Shown here: positions 7,229-14,935 of the stretch, piece after piece
Numbering within the stretch: position 1 is the stretch's first letter
Layout: each line of letters begins with the position of its first letter
Assembly: GCA_047602185.1 (NCBI GenBank)
Contig: JASGHY010000001.1
Span: 1,054,001-1,118,000 of the forward strand
DNA length: 64,000 nucleotides
Source: PMP191F sp047602185
GTDB lineage: Bacteria > Bacteroidota > Bacteroidia > Chitinophagales > Chitinophagaceae
Direction of reading: 5' to 3'
Translations under genes and position numbers: made by a program
Notes under the pieces: generated by a model
Databases searched by the model: none
What the model saw: only the letters and a program-made list of their open reading frames with translations
Told to the model about the DNA's origin: nothing

Positions 7229-7513
7229 TAGACCCGTAACTCGTCGTAGTTTGCAAGTTGCAATAAATAATGTTTTTTAGTGGGTGTAGGCATTTGCTAT
7301 GCCCTTTTTTGTGATTTATTTTGTAGTGTGTGGTTATTGGTAGCTTTTAGCTACCGCGGTTTGTTTTTGAGTAATTGGAGGTGGGGGTTGAACTTTTGTG
7401 TAGGCGCAGCCTACAAATAATTTTTTGGATAATTAGGGTATATTGTTGAAGACTGGAGAGTGATTGAAGAATTGGCGAATCGTTGCTGCGTAGGCAAAGC
7501 CTACGCCCAGTAA
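7229..7513 (+). repeat. R7: full R-unit repeat
   Basis: This is the best-preserved copy. It has a head GTAACTCGTCGTAGTTTGCA, terminator 7282-7310, GGTAGCTTTTAGCTACC palindrome near 7340, TGTAGGCGCAGCCTACA palindrome near 7399, and GCGTAGGCAAAGCCTACGC palindrome at 7488-7506. One frame over the last ~65 bases is open (YIVEDWRVIEELANRCC, then VGKAYAQ and a stop). Confidence 0.85.
7282..7310 (+). terminator. R7 terminator hairpin
   Basis: GGGTGTAG pairs with CTATGCCC (two G-T wobbles) and is followed by TTTTTT. It terminates the beta-barrel/TPR transcript. Confidence 0.7.
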
Positions 7514-7633
7514 GGGGTTACTCCATTAAATGGTTCGGGTCATGCAACTTTAAATTCTCTGGAAGCTACCAGGTTACAAGCTAATGGGGGAATTGGATGT
7601 CGCACGTTGAATAAAAATAATATGCCTAAATAA
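7514..7633 (+). pseudogene. orphan toxin C-terminal tail
   Basis: After a TAA at 7511 the frame reads GVTPLNGSGHATLNSLEATR then LQANGGIGCRTLNKNNMPK and stops at 7631-7633, nine bases before the LRR-like gene. There is no start codon. It begins immediately after the distal palindrome of R7, as in the R4 and R8 cassettes. Confidence 0.5.
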
Positions 7634-7641
7634 TTAAGAAT

Positions 7642-8454
7642 ATGGATTTGAGAATAGAAAGTAATAGAGATGGGAAATTTGATTCTGTTTGTTTGCAAGG
7701 GAATGATATATCGAATATTCTTGAAGAAATGAAAAAACGAAATTTATGTAATGTAGTAATAAATAGTGCATGGGGATGGGATAGAAGCTTGACACTTGAT
7801 TTTCTCTATGAAAATGATTGGATTGAAGGCGTAGAATTGATAGATGAAGATTATGATATTACGCCTATCAATTGCTTGAGAAAGTTACGATTTTTAGGTA
7901 TTTCACCTAGTAGAATTAAAGGGAGAATAGATTTGGCCAATTTTGAGAAATTAGAATATTTATCAATCTGGTGGCAAAAAAATAAGTTTTTAAATCTTGA
8001 AACATGTACAAAATGTATTCATGTTTATATTTCTTCTTTCCCAAATAAAGATTTAAGCTCGTTTCATAAGTATACTCAGTTAAAAGCTCTTGTTATTAAT
8101 TTTTCAAAACTTGAGTCTTTTGAAGGAATACAAGATTGTCATTGTTTGAATAAATTGGATATATTTAGTGCCCAACAATTGAGAAGCATTAATATACCTG
8201 TTAAAATTGCAAATGGAATAACTCATTTCCTTCTTGAGAAATGTATGCAAATTGAGAGTTACAAGATACTCGAAGATATGGTGAATCTTGAAGCTTTGTA
8301 TTTTTGCGATGCTGCACCTATACATTCTATAGATTTTCTGAGAGAAATGAATAAGTTACAGTATGCTTACATTGGTGTTGCTATACAAGATCGCAATGTT
8401 TCTTTTTTAAAAGAGCGTGGCTTTGAATTTAAATATGCTAAATCATATAATTAA
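7642..8454 (+). CDS. leucine-rich-repeat-like putative immunity protein
   Basis: The 270-residue soluble protein has irregular LRR-type units from about residue 70 on (LRKLRFLGISPSRI, FEKLEYLSIWW, YTQLKALVINFSKLESFEGI, LNKLDIFSAQQLRSI, MVNLEALYFCDAAPIHSIDF, MNKLQYAYIGVAI). LRR-type proteins occur as immunity proteins in Bacteroidota polymorphic toxin loci, and the upstream toxin-like tail fits that use. A remnant of its 3' end is found at 2668-2710, so this cassette once existed in at least two copies. Confidence 0.65.
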   Translation: MDLRIESNRDGKFDSVCLQGNDISNILEEMKKRNLCNVVINSAWGWDRSLTLDFLYENDWIEGVELIDEDYDITPINCLRKLRFLGISPSRIKGRIDLANFEKLEYLSIWWQKNKFLNLETCTKCIHVYISSFPNKDLSSFHKYTQLKALVINFSKLESFEGIQDCHCLNKLDIFSAQQLRSINIPVKIANGITHFLLEKCMQIESYKILEDMVNLEALYFCDAAPIHSIDFLREMNKLQYAYIGVAIQDRNVSFLKERGFEFKYAKSYN

Positions 8455-8461
8455 TAACGTT

Positions 8462-8713
8462 ATGAGGCTTGCTAAGTGTCTGGGTTTTGTTTTTGTTCTA
8501 ATATCTTTTACTAGCTATGCACAACAAAAAAAAGTGTCAATATTTAGTGGAAAAGGTGAGGTTTTGTTGTCCGGTAGTTTCAGGGAAATGACCACTGAAG
8601 AAGTTGCAACCCGCTATCCGTTAGTTAAAGAGCAGCCTACAGAAGCATATCAGAGCGCTGATGGTATGATCGTATTTGCTTTTTTCATCCGGGGAGAAGG
8701 GAAGAAAAGGTGA
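8462..8713 (+). CDS. small secreted protein, 83 aa
   Basis: ATG at 8462 gives a clean signal peptide (MRLAKCLGFVFVLISFTSYA, then QQ); a longer frame from 8417 overlaps the LRR gene and lacks this feature. The mature 60 residues contain FSGKGEVLLSGSFREMTTEE and end FFIRGEGKKR. It lies seven bases after the LRR-like gene and is likely co-transcribed. Function unknown. The first 15 codons of a second copy survive at 2712. Confidence 0.55.
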   Translation: MRLAKCLGFVFVLISFTSYAQQKKVSIFSGKGEVLLSGSFREMTTEEVATRYPLVKEQPTEAYQSADGMIVFAFFIRGEGKKR

Positions 8714-8823
8714 TTTGATTTTAAATAATAAAAATGCTGTAAAAAAATCTTGTCTAGTAGAGCTTATGAAAACGAAAATATGGAACTAGATGATACCAGT
8801 GTGCTGCCTGGTATTAATACGGT

Positions 8824-9144
8824 TTGTCTCAACTCGTCGTAGTTTATAAATTGCGATAAATAAAGTTTCTTACTGGGCGTAGGCATTGACTACGCTCTTT
8901 TTTGATTTGTTTAATAGTGTATAGGTTTTGGGTAGCTTTCAGCTACCGTGATTTGTTTCGTTTAATTGAAGAAGGTTAAGTAAGCACGGCCTATAAATGA
9001 ATTTTTGAATAATAAGATCTTTTGTTGAAGATTGAGAGTGATTGAAAAGGAGGTAAAATATTGATTCGTAGGCAAAACCTACGTCAGGGGGTGATTGCAA
9101 AGAATATAAAATGTTGCTGTCTAAACAAAGCCTACCCCAGTAGT
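8824..9144 (+). repeat. R8: full R-unit repeat, near-identical to R4
   Basis: It shows the same order of elements as R4, and near-identity with R4 continues through 9180, about ten codons into the following toxin-like tail. The terminator is at 8875-8903. The high identity between two copies 5.4 kb apart suggests recent duplication or gene conversion. Confidence 0.85.
8875..8903 (+). terminator. R8 terminator hairpin
   Basis: GGGCGTAG pairs with CTACGCTC (one mismatch) and is followed by TTTTTT; it lies 160 bases after the small secreted gene. Confidence 0.65.
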
Positions 9145-9252
9145 AGGGAAGCGCTGGATTATGAACAAGAAAAAATTGACATGCATTACGATATTTGGCA
9201 TGAAAATCCAAGGGCTCAATTACATCCAATACCAACTCAACTTAAAAAATAA
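9145..9252 (+). pseudogene. orphan toxin C-terminal tail (copy B)
   Basis: The tail REALDYEQEKIDMHYDIWHE followed by NPRAQLHPIPTQLKK is the partner of copy A at 3770. After IWH the two copies diverge in parallel with the N-terminal halves of the two downstream immunity proteins. It stops two bases before the next start codon. Confidence 0.5.
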
Positions 9253-9254
9253 AT

Positions 9255-9986
9255 ATGGAGATAGTACTTCATTTAGATTCTATTATTATAGATGGTGTAG
9301 GCGGCCCTGAAGTTGGTGCTATCGATTTGATTTATAGCTACTTGTTGCGTGAGTTTGAACAAGGTCTATACAGTCATATAGTAATTAATCAAATTGATGA
9401 TGAGCTGAATGAATTTGTAATGCTGCAATCAGGAAATAAGATTTATGTGAATATCCGATATCCTGCTACCAAAGATTTTGGTTTAAAAAGTGTAGATGAG
9501 AAAAACAAGATCAGACTAGATATAATTCACACCGCTTTATTGAGAGTTTCAAAAGAGAGAGGGAAACTAAATGCGCATAAACTGGAAGTGATCAGAGAAA
9601 AAATTATTTCTCAGAACTTTTTATTTGATTTTATAGTGAAAGCTTATATGAAAAAGAAAAATCGACAAGCTAAAATTGTTGTACGCCCATTGATGGATCG
9701 GTTTGATTATTTCTTGTTAATGGAGGAAGATGGCCATGAGAAAAGCAAAACTCTGATATTTTCCGGTGGTACCACTATTTATTATTTTGATCGTTTTTTT
9801 GCTGCAGGAAAATGGCAATCGGAAAATGAATTTGTTATAACAGGTAAAGCAAAGGAAATGGAGATGCATTTTTTTTACGATACTTGTCAGGTAGAATCTG
9901 TAAATCTTACAACTGACCCTAAACCTAGATTATTTGAAATATATAAGTCGAGACATTCATCTGAAGATTATATGAGGTGGAGGTAA
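9255..9986 (+). CDS. putative immunity protein, 243 aa (paralogue B)
   Basis: The protein (MEIVLHLDSIIIDGVGGPEV...) has the same length as the 3886-4617 product. It shares only about 60% identity over residues 1-120 but almost complete identity afterwards. The conserved N-terminal motifs are GVGGPE.GAIDLIYSYLL and DELNEFVM..SG. No signal peptide or membrane segment is present. The spacing to the toxin-like tail (two bases) supports a toxin-immunity pair. The family is not recognised. Confidence 0.65.
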   Translation: MEIVLHLDSIIIDGVGGPEVGAIDLIYSYLLREFEQGLYSHIVINQIDDELNEFVMLQSGNKIYVNIRYPATKDFGLKSVDEKNKIRLDIIHTALLRVSKERGKLNAHKLEVIREKIISQNFLFDFIVKAYMKKKNRQAKIVVRPLMDRFDYFLLMEEDGHEKSKTLIFSGGTTIYYFDRFFAAGKWQSENEFVITGKAKEMEMHFFYDTCQVESVNLTTDPKPRLFEIYKSRHSSEDYMRWR

Positions 9987-10019
9987 GAGTGGTGTTTATA
10001 CAAATTTTTTAATAATCTT

Positions 10020-10208
10020 TATTTCGTCGTAGTTTGTAAGCTGCAATAAATTAAAATTTGTTTTTGTGTGTAGGGACTACACTCTTTTTTGTGATTTGTT
10101 TTGTAGTGGATGATTTTGGTGGCTTTCAGCTACCGTAGCTTATCTATTTACTCACTGTATTTATCGCATCGACCAGGGCCTGCGTTAAGTAGATGTTGTT
10201 AATAGGGG
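10020..10208 (+). repeat. R9: partial R-unit repeat
   Basis: Head TCGTCGTAGTTTGTAAGCTG, terminator 10068-10090 and GGTGGCTTTCAGCTACC-like palindrome near 10118 are present. From about 10150 the sequence departs from the other copies. Confidence 0.7.
10068..10090 (+). terminator. R9 terminator hairpin
   Basis: Stem GTGTAG/CTACAC with a three-base loop is followed by TCTTTTTT, 82 bases after the paralogue B stop. Confidence 0.7.
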
Positions 10209-10211
10209 TAG

Positions 10212-10355
10212 CGTAGGGAGAGATCTGGAGGCTTGAGTTTTAGGGTACATGCTATTAAGGCAGGTTTAAAGCCTATACCAGGTAAGTGTATCAACTACTT
10301 TCAAACGTCGTATCATTTTTACTTATATCTTATAATGTCGGCTATTTCAAAGTAG
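10212..10355 (+). pseudogene. possible toxin C-terminal tail remnant
   Basis: After an in-frame TAG at 10209 the frame reads RREERSGGLSF-type residues, VHAIKAGLKPIPGKCINYF and ends ISAISK-like before TAG at 10353. Its position after a repeat and before a membrane protein fits the cassette pattern, but the stretch is short and ends 85 bases before the next gene, so it may be chance. The 10356-10440 spacer shows nothing else I can identify. Confidence 0.3.
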
Positions 10356-10440
10356 CATAATGTTATTTAGAATGAAGTGTCCGAATGTTCATGAGTTACT
10401 GAACTCTATAGTAATTGGGCAGGTTTAATAAAAATAGAAA

Positions 10441-10857
10441 ATGTCTTCAGGTAGCAAAAAGTATGGAATTGTTATATTGGTTATACTTCTTATTGTTTTT
10501 GGAGTATATCGTATCGTATTATATCGGCGTTTAATACATCATTACGTATTGACAAAAGCTGTAATAACAGGTGTTCGTCAATATGAATTAAGAAGCCCGG
10601 GTATTTATTTCGAATTTTTTTTTAATGTAGGAGATAAAAAAATCACTTTCCGTAAATCAATGAATTGTAAAAAAGAGAACGCCGAGATTCTTGATAAAAT
10701 GTTATACGGGAAAGAGATGTACGCTATTTATGATAACACTAATTTGGATAATTGCGAATTGATTTTATACCCTCTTGAAATAAAAGAATACAAGTTAGAT
10801 CTTTCTGCAACGTATGATAGTTTACTGAAGGTTATCGATTCTGTAAAATCATTGTAA
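10441..10857 (+). CDS. single-pass membrane protein, putative membrane-anchored immunity protein
   Basis: Residues ~9-27 (GIVILVILLIVFGVYRIVL) form one membrane segment. The following ~110 residues are soluble, with a beta-rich part (AVITGVRQYELRSPGIYFEF) and a Y-D-N-T-N-L-D-N motif that recalls small DUF3592-like membrane proteins. It is the last gene of the AT-rich array. An immunity role is inferred from position only. Confidence 0.55.
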   Translation: MSSGSKKYGIVILVILLIVFGVYRIVLYRRLIHHYVLTKAVITGVRQYELRSPGIYFEFFFNVGDKKITFRKSMNCKKENAEILDKMLYGKEMYAIYDNTNLDNCELILYPLEIKEYKLDLSATYDSLLKVIDSVKSL

Positions 10858-11069
10858 TCCAGTAGTTGCCAGGATCTGGTATGATTTAATTTATAAGTTC
10901 TCTCAGCTCTTCGTTTTCTATGATACCTGCAAATATTAAATGAGCTTGCCTTTGTTATGCACATTTAACTTGTCCTGGTTGTATAAATGTTGAGGGTTAA
11001 TGTAATCGTTCTCATTTGTATTTACCTGCAGGATTACTTATTTTTCCGGACTTAATAACCAGACTCACA

Positions 11070-11882
11070 ATGAAAAAATGGATTGCTTTGACAGGCTTTA
11101 TCTGCCTGTTTGTTGCCACTACCACCGCTCAGAAAAGATCTAAGTTTAAAGTTCTTGCTTTTTATACCGCTAAAAGCGACCTGGCACATATCAGTTTTGT
11201 GCATGAAGCCAACCAGTGGTTTGCCGCAGCGGCTGATAAATATCATTTTACCTACGACTCTACCAACGACTGGAGCAAAATGAACAGTTCTGTATTGTCA
11301 CAGTACCAGGTGGTGCTTTTTTTAGATACGCGCCCGGATGATTCACTGCAACGCGTAGCCTTTCAGCAATACATGAAGAATGGTGGCGCCTGGATGGGGT
11401 TTCACTTTTCCGCTTTTGCATTAACTCCTTCTTCTTACCCGCAAAACTGGGACTGGTATCACAATGAATTTCTTGGCTCCGGTCAATATGGTAGTAATAC
11501 CTGGCGGCCAACTGCTGCTTTTTTACGTGTAGAGGATAAAAAACACCCGGTAACCAAAGGTTTACCCGCCGTTATGAAAGCATCTCCCAACGAATGGTAT
11601 CGCTGGGAAAAGGATCTGCGTAAAAACCCGGATATCGATATCTTGCTGGCTGTAGACTCTTCAAGTTTCCCGTTGGGTACAGGGCCTAAGCAATACGAAA
11701 TATGGCACAGTGGTTATTATCCCGTAGTATGGACGAATAAGAAGTATAAGATGGTGTATGTGAACATGGGACATAATGATATGGACTACGGAAATACCAA
11801 CGGAACACTTTCCTATACTTTTAATAACGACGAACAGAATAAGATGATCATCAATTCGCTGTTGTGGCTGGGGAAACGCTAG
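11070..11882 (+). CDS. secreted ThuA-domain protein
   Basis: ATG at 11070 gives a signal peptide (MKKWIALTGFICLFVATTTA, then Q); the earlier ATG at 11016 does not. The body is a ThuA-like glutamine-amidotransferase fold: VLAFYTAKSDLAHISFVHEA near the start, GGAWMGFHFSAFA at the place of the ThuA nucleophile elbow, and the ending YVNMGHNDMDYG. ThuA proteins in Bacteroidota act in sugar or glycoside use, mostly without a proven reaction. It stands alone, between the accessory array and an intergenic repeat mosaic. Confidence 0.8.
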   Translation: MKKWIALTGFICLFVATTTAQKRSKFKVLAFYTAKSDLAHISFVHEANQWFAAAADKYHFTYDSTNDWSKMNSSVLSQYQVVLFLDTRPDDSLQRVAFQQYMKNGGAWMGFHFSAFALTPSSYPQNWDWYHNEFLGSGQYGSNTWRPTAAFLRVEDKKHPVTKGLPAVMKASPNEWYRWEKDLRKNPDIDILLAVDSSSFPLGTGPKQYEIWHSGYYPVVWTNKKYKMVYVNMGHNDMDYGNTNGTLSYTFNNDEQNKMIINSLLWLGKR

Positions 11883-12280
11883 TCCGGGTTGTAAGTTTTA
11901 AGTTATAGGTTGTAAGTAGAATACAGGAAATGTGCAGATGTGCAAATATGCTAATGTGCGAATGGAGGAATTGGGGACCAGGTATTAGGGAATACAAGCG
12001 GCGAGCTTTGAGCTACGAGCCACGAGCGAATACAAGTTGGCAGTTGGCAATTTGCAGTTGCCTGTAACTTGCATCTGGTAACCTGTATTCAGAAACTGGT
12101 ATCTGGTAACCGGTAAAGCCCGTCTCACGTTTGACTTTTCACGTTTCACGGACATTCATTCACGACTGACGATTGCCGTCTGCCGATTCACGATCCTGCA
12201 TCCAATCCCAAAATCAGAAACCCTGAAACCGGCTTTGCGAGCCTTTGCTGTCTTTGCGTGAAATCTGAAATCTTTGAAGC
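11883..12280. repeat. intergenic word-repeat mosaic L1
   Basis: The gap holds no gene. It is built of short internally repetitive segments that recur in other gaps: TTATAGGTTGTAAG, GAGCTTTGAGCTACGAGCC, AAGTTGGCAGTTGGCAATTT, AACCTGTATTCAGAAACTGG, CTCACGTTTGACTTTTCACG and GACTGACGATTGCCGTCTGC. Bases 12000-12195 are almost identical to 57190-57385 and, inverted, to 51605-51800. Confidence 0.8.
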
Positions 12281-12281
12281 C

Positions 12282-13085
12282 TCAGGCCATGTGCGATGGT
12301 GCTACACCAAACGTTTTTTTGAAGGCAAACGAAAAGTGGGAGAGGTCTTCAAAACCAACTTCAAGATATACATCTGACACCCGGCGGCCTTTTTCTTTAA
12401 TGAGATAGCGTGCTTCTTCCAGTCGCTTTTGCTGCAGCCATTTATTGGGTGAGGTATGGTAGATCTTTTCAAAATCTCTTTTGAAAGTGGCCAGGCTTCT
12501 GCCTGTGAGGTACGCAAACTGTTTCAGATCGGCATGAAATGTGAAATTGCTATTCATGTAGCTTTCCAGGTCTATCTTACCGGGTGTGGTGAAATCAAAC
12601 AGGGTGTCTTTTACTTTTTTGTCAATGCTCAGTAATAAAAGAATACCTTCTTCTGCTTTTAATTTAGTCAAAGCATCGCTTGTACTTGTTTGTACATAGG
12701 GAATTAAGGAGGTGGCATAAGCTGCATACAATGGATTATTGCTGAGCTGAATGATGGGCTCCTGTTGTGTTGTTGCGTCTGCCTGTATATTGTGTGTACG
12801 ACTGAACTCCTGTAGCAGTGCCTGGTCGAAAAAGATGCTGGTGGATTTGAACTCTCCGCTTGCACCGGGATTTTTGATCGCTTTGGCCAGTTGCTTGCCT
12901 TTCAGGAATACAGCATCACCTTCTTTGAAAGTATATTCCCTGGCAGCCGTTTTAAAGGTAATAGTGCCGGATACAATGTACATGAGCACATGATCAACCA
13001 CAAAGTTCTCTGCACTTTTATTAGCCGTGTAATAGCATGCGTGTAATACGGAAGGTCTTGTAGCCTGTTGTGAAGTTGTTGTCAT
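12282..13085 (-). CDS. AraC-family transcriptional regulator
   Basis: The N-terminal ~150 residues are a cupin-like sensor (VLMYIVSGTITFKTAAREYT, EGDAVFLKGKQLAK). The C-terminal ~90 residues are the two-helix-turn-helix AraC domain (FAYLTGRSLATFKRDFEKIY, PNKWLQQKRLEEARYLI, VSDVYLEVGFEDLSHFSFAF). The effector is unknown. A direct repeat lies 36 bases upstream of the start and may be an autoregulatory site. It diverges from the dehydrogenase gene on the right. Confidence 0.9.
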   Translation of the reverse strand: MTTTSQQATRPSVLHACYYTANKSAENFVVDHVLMYIVSGTITFKTAAREYTFKEGDAVFLKGKQLAKAIKNPGASGEFKSTSIFFDQALLQEFSRTHNIQADATTQQEPIIQLSNNPLYAAYATSLIPYVQTSTSDALTKLKAEEGILLLLSIDKKVKDTLFDFTTPGKIDLESYMNSNFTFHADLKQFAYLTGRSLATFKRDFEKIYHTSPNKWLQQKRLEEARYLIKEKGRRVSDVYLEVGFEDLSHFSFAFKKTFGVAPSHMA

Positions 13086-13120
13086 CAGAAAGCAAAGTTC
13101 ATGATTATAACAACAGGTTT

Positions 13121-13156
13121 CTTTGTTAAAAGGTTCAGATTGGCTTTGTTAAAAAG
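13121..13156 (-). promoter_or_regulatory. direct-repeat candidate operator for the AraC regulator
   Basis: CTTTGTTAAAAGG at 13121 and CTTTGTTAAAAAG at 13144 are spaced exactly 23 bases start to start, about two helical turns, as in AraC-type half sites. They lie in the divergent region between the regulator and the dehydrogenase-like gene. Confidence 0.45.
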
Positions 13157-13318
13157 CTCATGAAAAGTTGCAGGGTTTATTTGCAGCAGCTTTTTTTAGG
13201 AAGAAATACCCTTTTGAAAATGTTCCATATCCGTTGCCACATATTCGTATATTTGATTGATATAGTGTAAGATACAGGATTTCATTGCATTCACAGCCTG
13301 CCATTGTTCTGCTTCCTG

Positions 13319-13346
13319 TTGCTTGTACGGCTGTCCTGTACATTTG
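13319..13346 (+). promoter_or_regulatory. Bacteroidota-type promoter of the dehydrogenase gene
   Basis: TTG at 13319 and TACATTTG (13339-13346) fit the -33/-7 pattern TTG-N17-TAnnTTTG. The expected transcript start is about 17 bases before the ATG at 13369. Confidence 0.5.
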
Positions 13347-13368
13347 TAATCCTTGCAAAAATACAATT

Positions 13369-14571
13369 ATGCCCAGGATCGGACTTATTAAAGAAGGAAA
13401 ATCTCCTGCTGATAACCGGGTAGCGCTAACGCCGGCACAGTGTAAATGGATCCATAAGAATATCCCCGGTGTTACCATTGTTACACAGTCTTCTGCCACC
13501 CGTTGTTTTACTGATCGTGAATACATTTCAGCAGGCATTGCTGTTCAGGACGATATTTCTGATTGCGACATTTTGCTTGGTATCAAAGAAGTGCCGGTGA
13601 ACCAGTTGATCTCCGGTAAAACCTACCTGTTCTTTTCTCATACCAAGAAAAAACAACCTTATAACCAGAAGCTGTTCCGCACTATTCTTGAAAAGGGTAT
13701 TACGCTCATTGACTATGAGTGCCTGGAACATGAAGACGGACAGCGTATACTTGGCTTCGGTTTTTTTGCCGGTGTGGTAGGCGCTCACAACGGTATTATG
13801 GCTTATGGTAAGCGTACAGGCAAGTATGACCTGGTACGTGTGCATAAGCAAAAGAGCTTTCGGGAACTGATCCACACCTATTTTGGCTTACGTATTCCTC
13901 CCATTAAAATAGCTGTTACAGGAAGCGGCAGGGTAGCACACGGTATCCTGGAAGTAATGAATCTGATGGGCATTCACGAGATAGAACCGGATGAATACCT
14001 GCAAAAGCAATTTACTTACCCTGTATATACACAGCTGAAGGGGGCCGATCTGTATGAGCACAGATCCAGTAAAGAATACAGCCGTGAGCATTTTCACGAG
14101 CAACCCGAAGAGTATCGTTGTAAGTTTCTGCCTTATGCCAGGGAAACAGATATCCTGATGAATGGTATTTACTGGGAGCCTGCTATTCCCCGTTTATTTG
14201 CAACCGAAGATATTGCTGATCCTTCTTTCAGAATACAGGTAATCGCAGATATTACGGATGATGCGAATGGCTCAGTACCTATTAACCTGGGTGATCAGAC
14301 CATTGAAGATCCGGTCTATGGAGTGGACAGAAGAACGTTTCAGAAAACGGCCGCTGCCTTACCGGGAAGTATAGATGTAATGGCGGTAGGCAACCTGCCC
14401 AATGAACTACCGCGCGACGCGAGCCGCTATTTTGGCGAACAACTGATCAAATATGTACTGGAAGATCTTGTTAAGAATACTTCATCAGCGGTGTTGGAAA
14501 GAGCTACGATGGTGAAGGCCGGGAAGCTGACGAAGAACTATGAATATTTGAGGGAATATGCGGGGAGTTAG
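13369..14571 (+). CDS. NAD(P)-dependent dehydrogenase of the alanine dehydrogenase / saccharopine dehydrogenase (LYS1) type
   Basis: The start MPRIGLIKEGKSPADNRVAL is the typical beginning of the AlaDH/PNT N-terminal domain (IKEGK.P.D.RVALTP); an ATG at 13285 adds unrelated residues. A TYLFFSHTKKKQPYN segment with the substrate-contact pattern and IAVTGSGRVAHGILEVMNLM (Rossmann nucleotide site) follow. The 400-residue length and architecture fit lysine-forming saccharopine dehydrogenase-like enzymes. Without neighbours from a lysine pathway the substrate stays open. Confidence 0.75.
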   Translation: MPRIGLIKEGKSPADNRVALTPAQCKWIHKNIPGVTIVTQSSATRCFTDREYISAGIAVQDDISDCDILLGIKEVPVNQLISGKTYLFFSHTKKKQPYNQKLFRTILEKGITLIDYECLEHEDGQRILGFGFFAGVVGAHNGIMAYGKRTGKYDLVRVHKQKSFRELIHTYFGLRIPPIKIAVTGSGRVAHGILEVMNLMGIHEIEPDEYLQKQFTYPVYTQLKGADLYEHRSSKEYSREHFHEQPEEYRCKFLPYARETDILMNGIYWEPAIPRLFATEDIADPSFRIQVIADITDDANGSVPINLGDQTIEDPVYGVDRRTFQKTAAALPGSIDVMAVGNLPNELPRDASRYFGEQLIKYVLEDLVKNTSSAVLERATMVKAGKLTKNYEYLREYAGS

Positions 14572-14840
14572 TGGAATACAGGGTTATAGGTTTTAAGTTA
14601 TAGGTTATAGGTAAAATACAGCTTAACGCGAAACGACTAACGCGAATGCAGTAGGAAAGACAGAATACCGAATATGCAGATGTGCAAATTTACTAATGCG
14701 CGAATGAGAAAAATTGAGGTCGGAAGCCTGATGTCTAAAAGGAACAACTGCAAATTGCTAACTGCCAACTTGTATTTTCTCTTGGCTCGCAGCTTTTATC
14801 CGGTAATATTCTTTCAAATACATTTCGGCATCACGAAACT
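14572..14840. repeat. intergenic word-repeat mosaic L2
   Basis: The segment contains TTATAGGTTTTAAGTTATAG, ACGCGAAACGACTAACGCGA, GCAGATGTGCAAATTTACTA and AACTGCAAATTGCTAACTGC followed by CAACTTGTATT. It contains a chance 73-codon frame, which I do not regard as a gene. Confidence 0.7.
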
Positions 14841-14903
14841 ACGATTCACGCCTTATAACGGACCTTTGAAAGGGAATAGAGGTGCAGGAGGATAACCGGG
14901 CAA

Positions 14904-14911
14904 TACTTTTG
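14904..14911 (+). promoter_or_regulatory. -7 promoter element
   Basis: TACTTTTG matches TAnnTTTG and lies 24 bases before the ATG of the AraC gene at 14936. No good TTG is seen at the -33 position, as is usual for regulated promoters. Confidence 0.4.
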
Positions 14912-14935
14912 CGATAGAATGCGAATGTTATTGTT

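Noticed and set aside
1623..10208. R units as insertion sequences or integron attC sites
   Set aside because: No transposase or integrase gene, no target duplications, variable truncation at both ends, and no RYYYAAC/GTTRRRY core pair.
10360..10428. 22-codon frame MLFRMKCPNVHELLNSIVIG before the membrane protein
   Set aside because: Too short and without homologous copy in the array; cannot be separated from chance.
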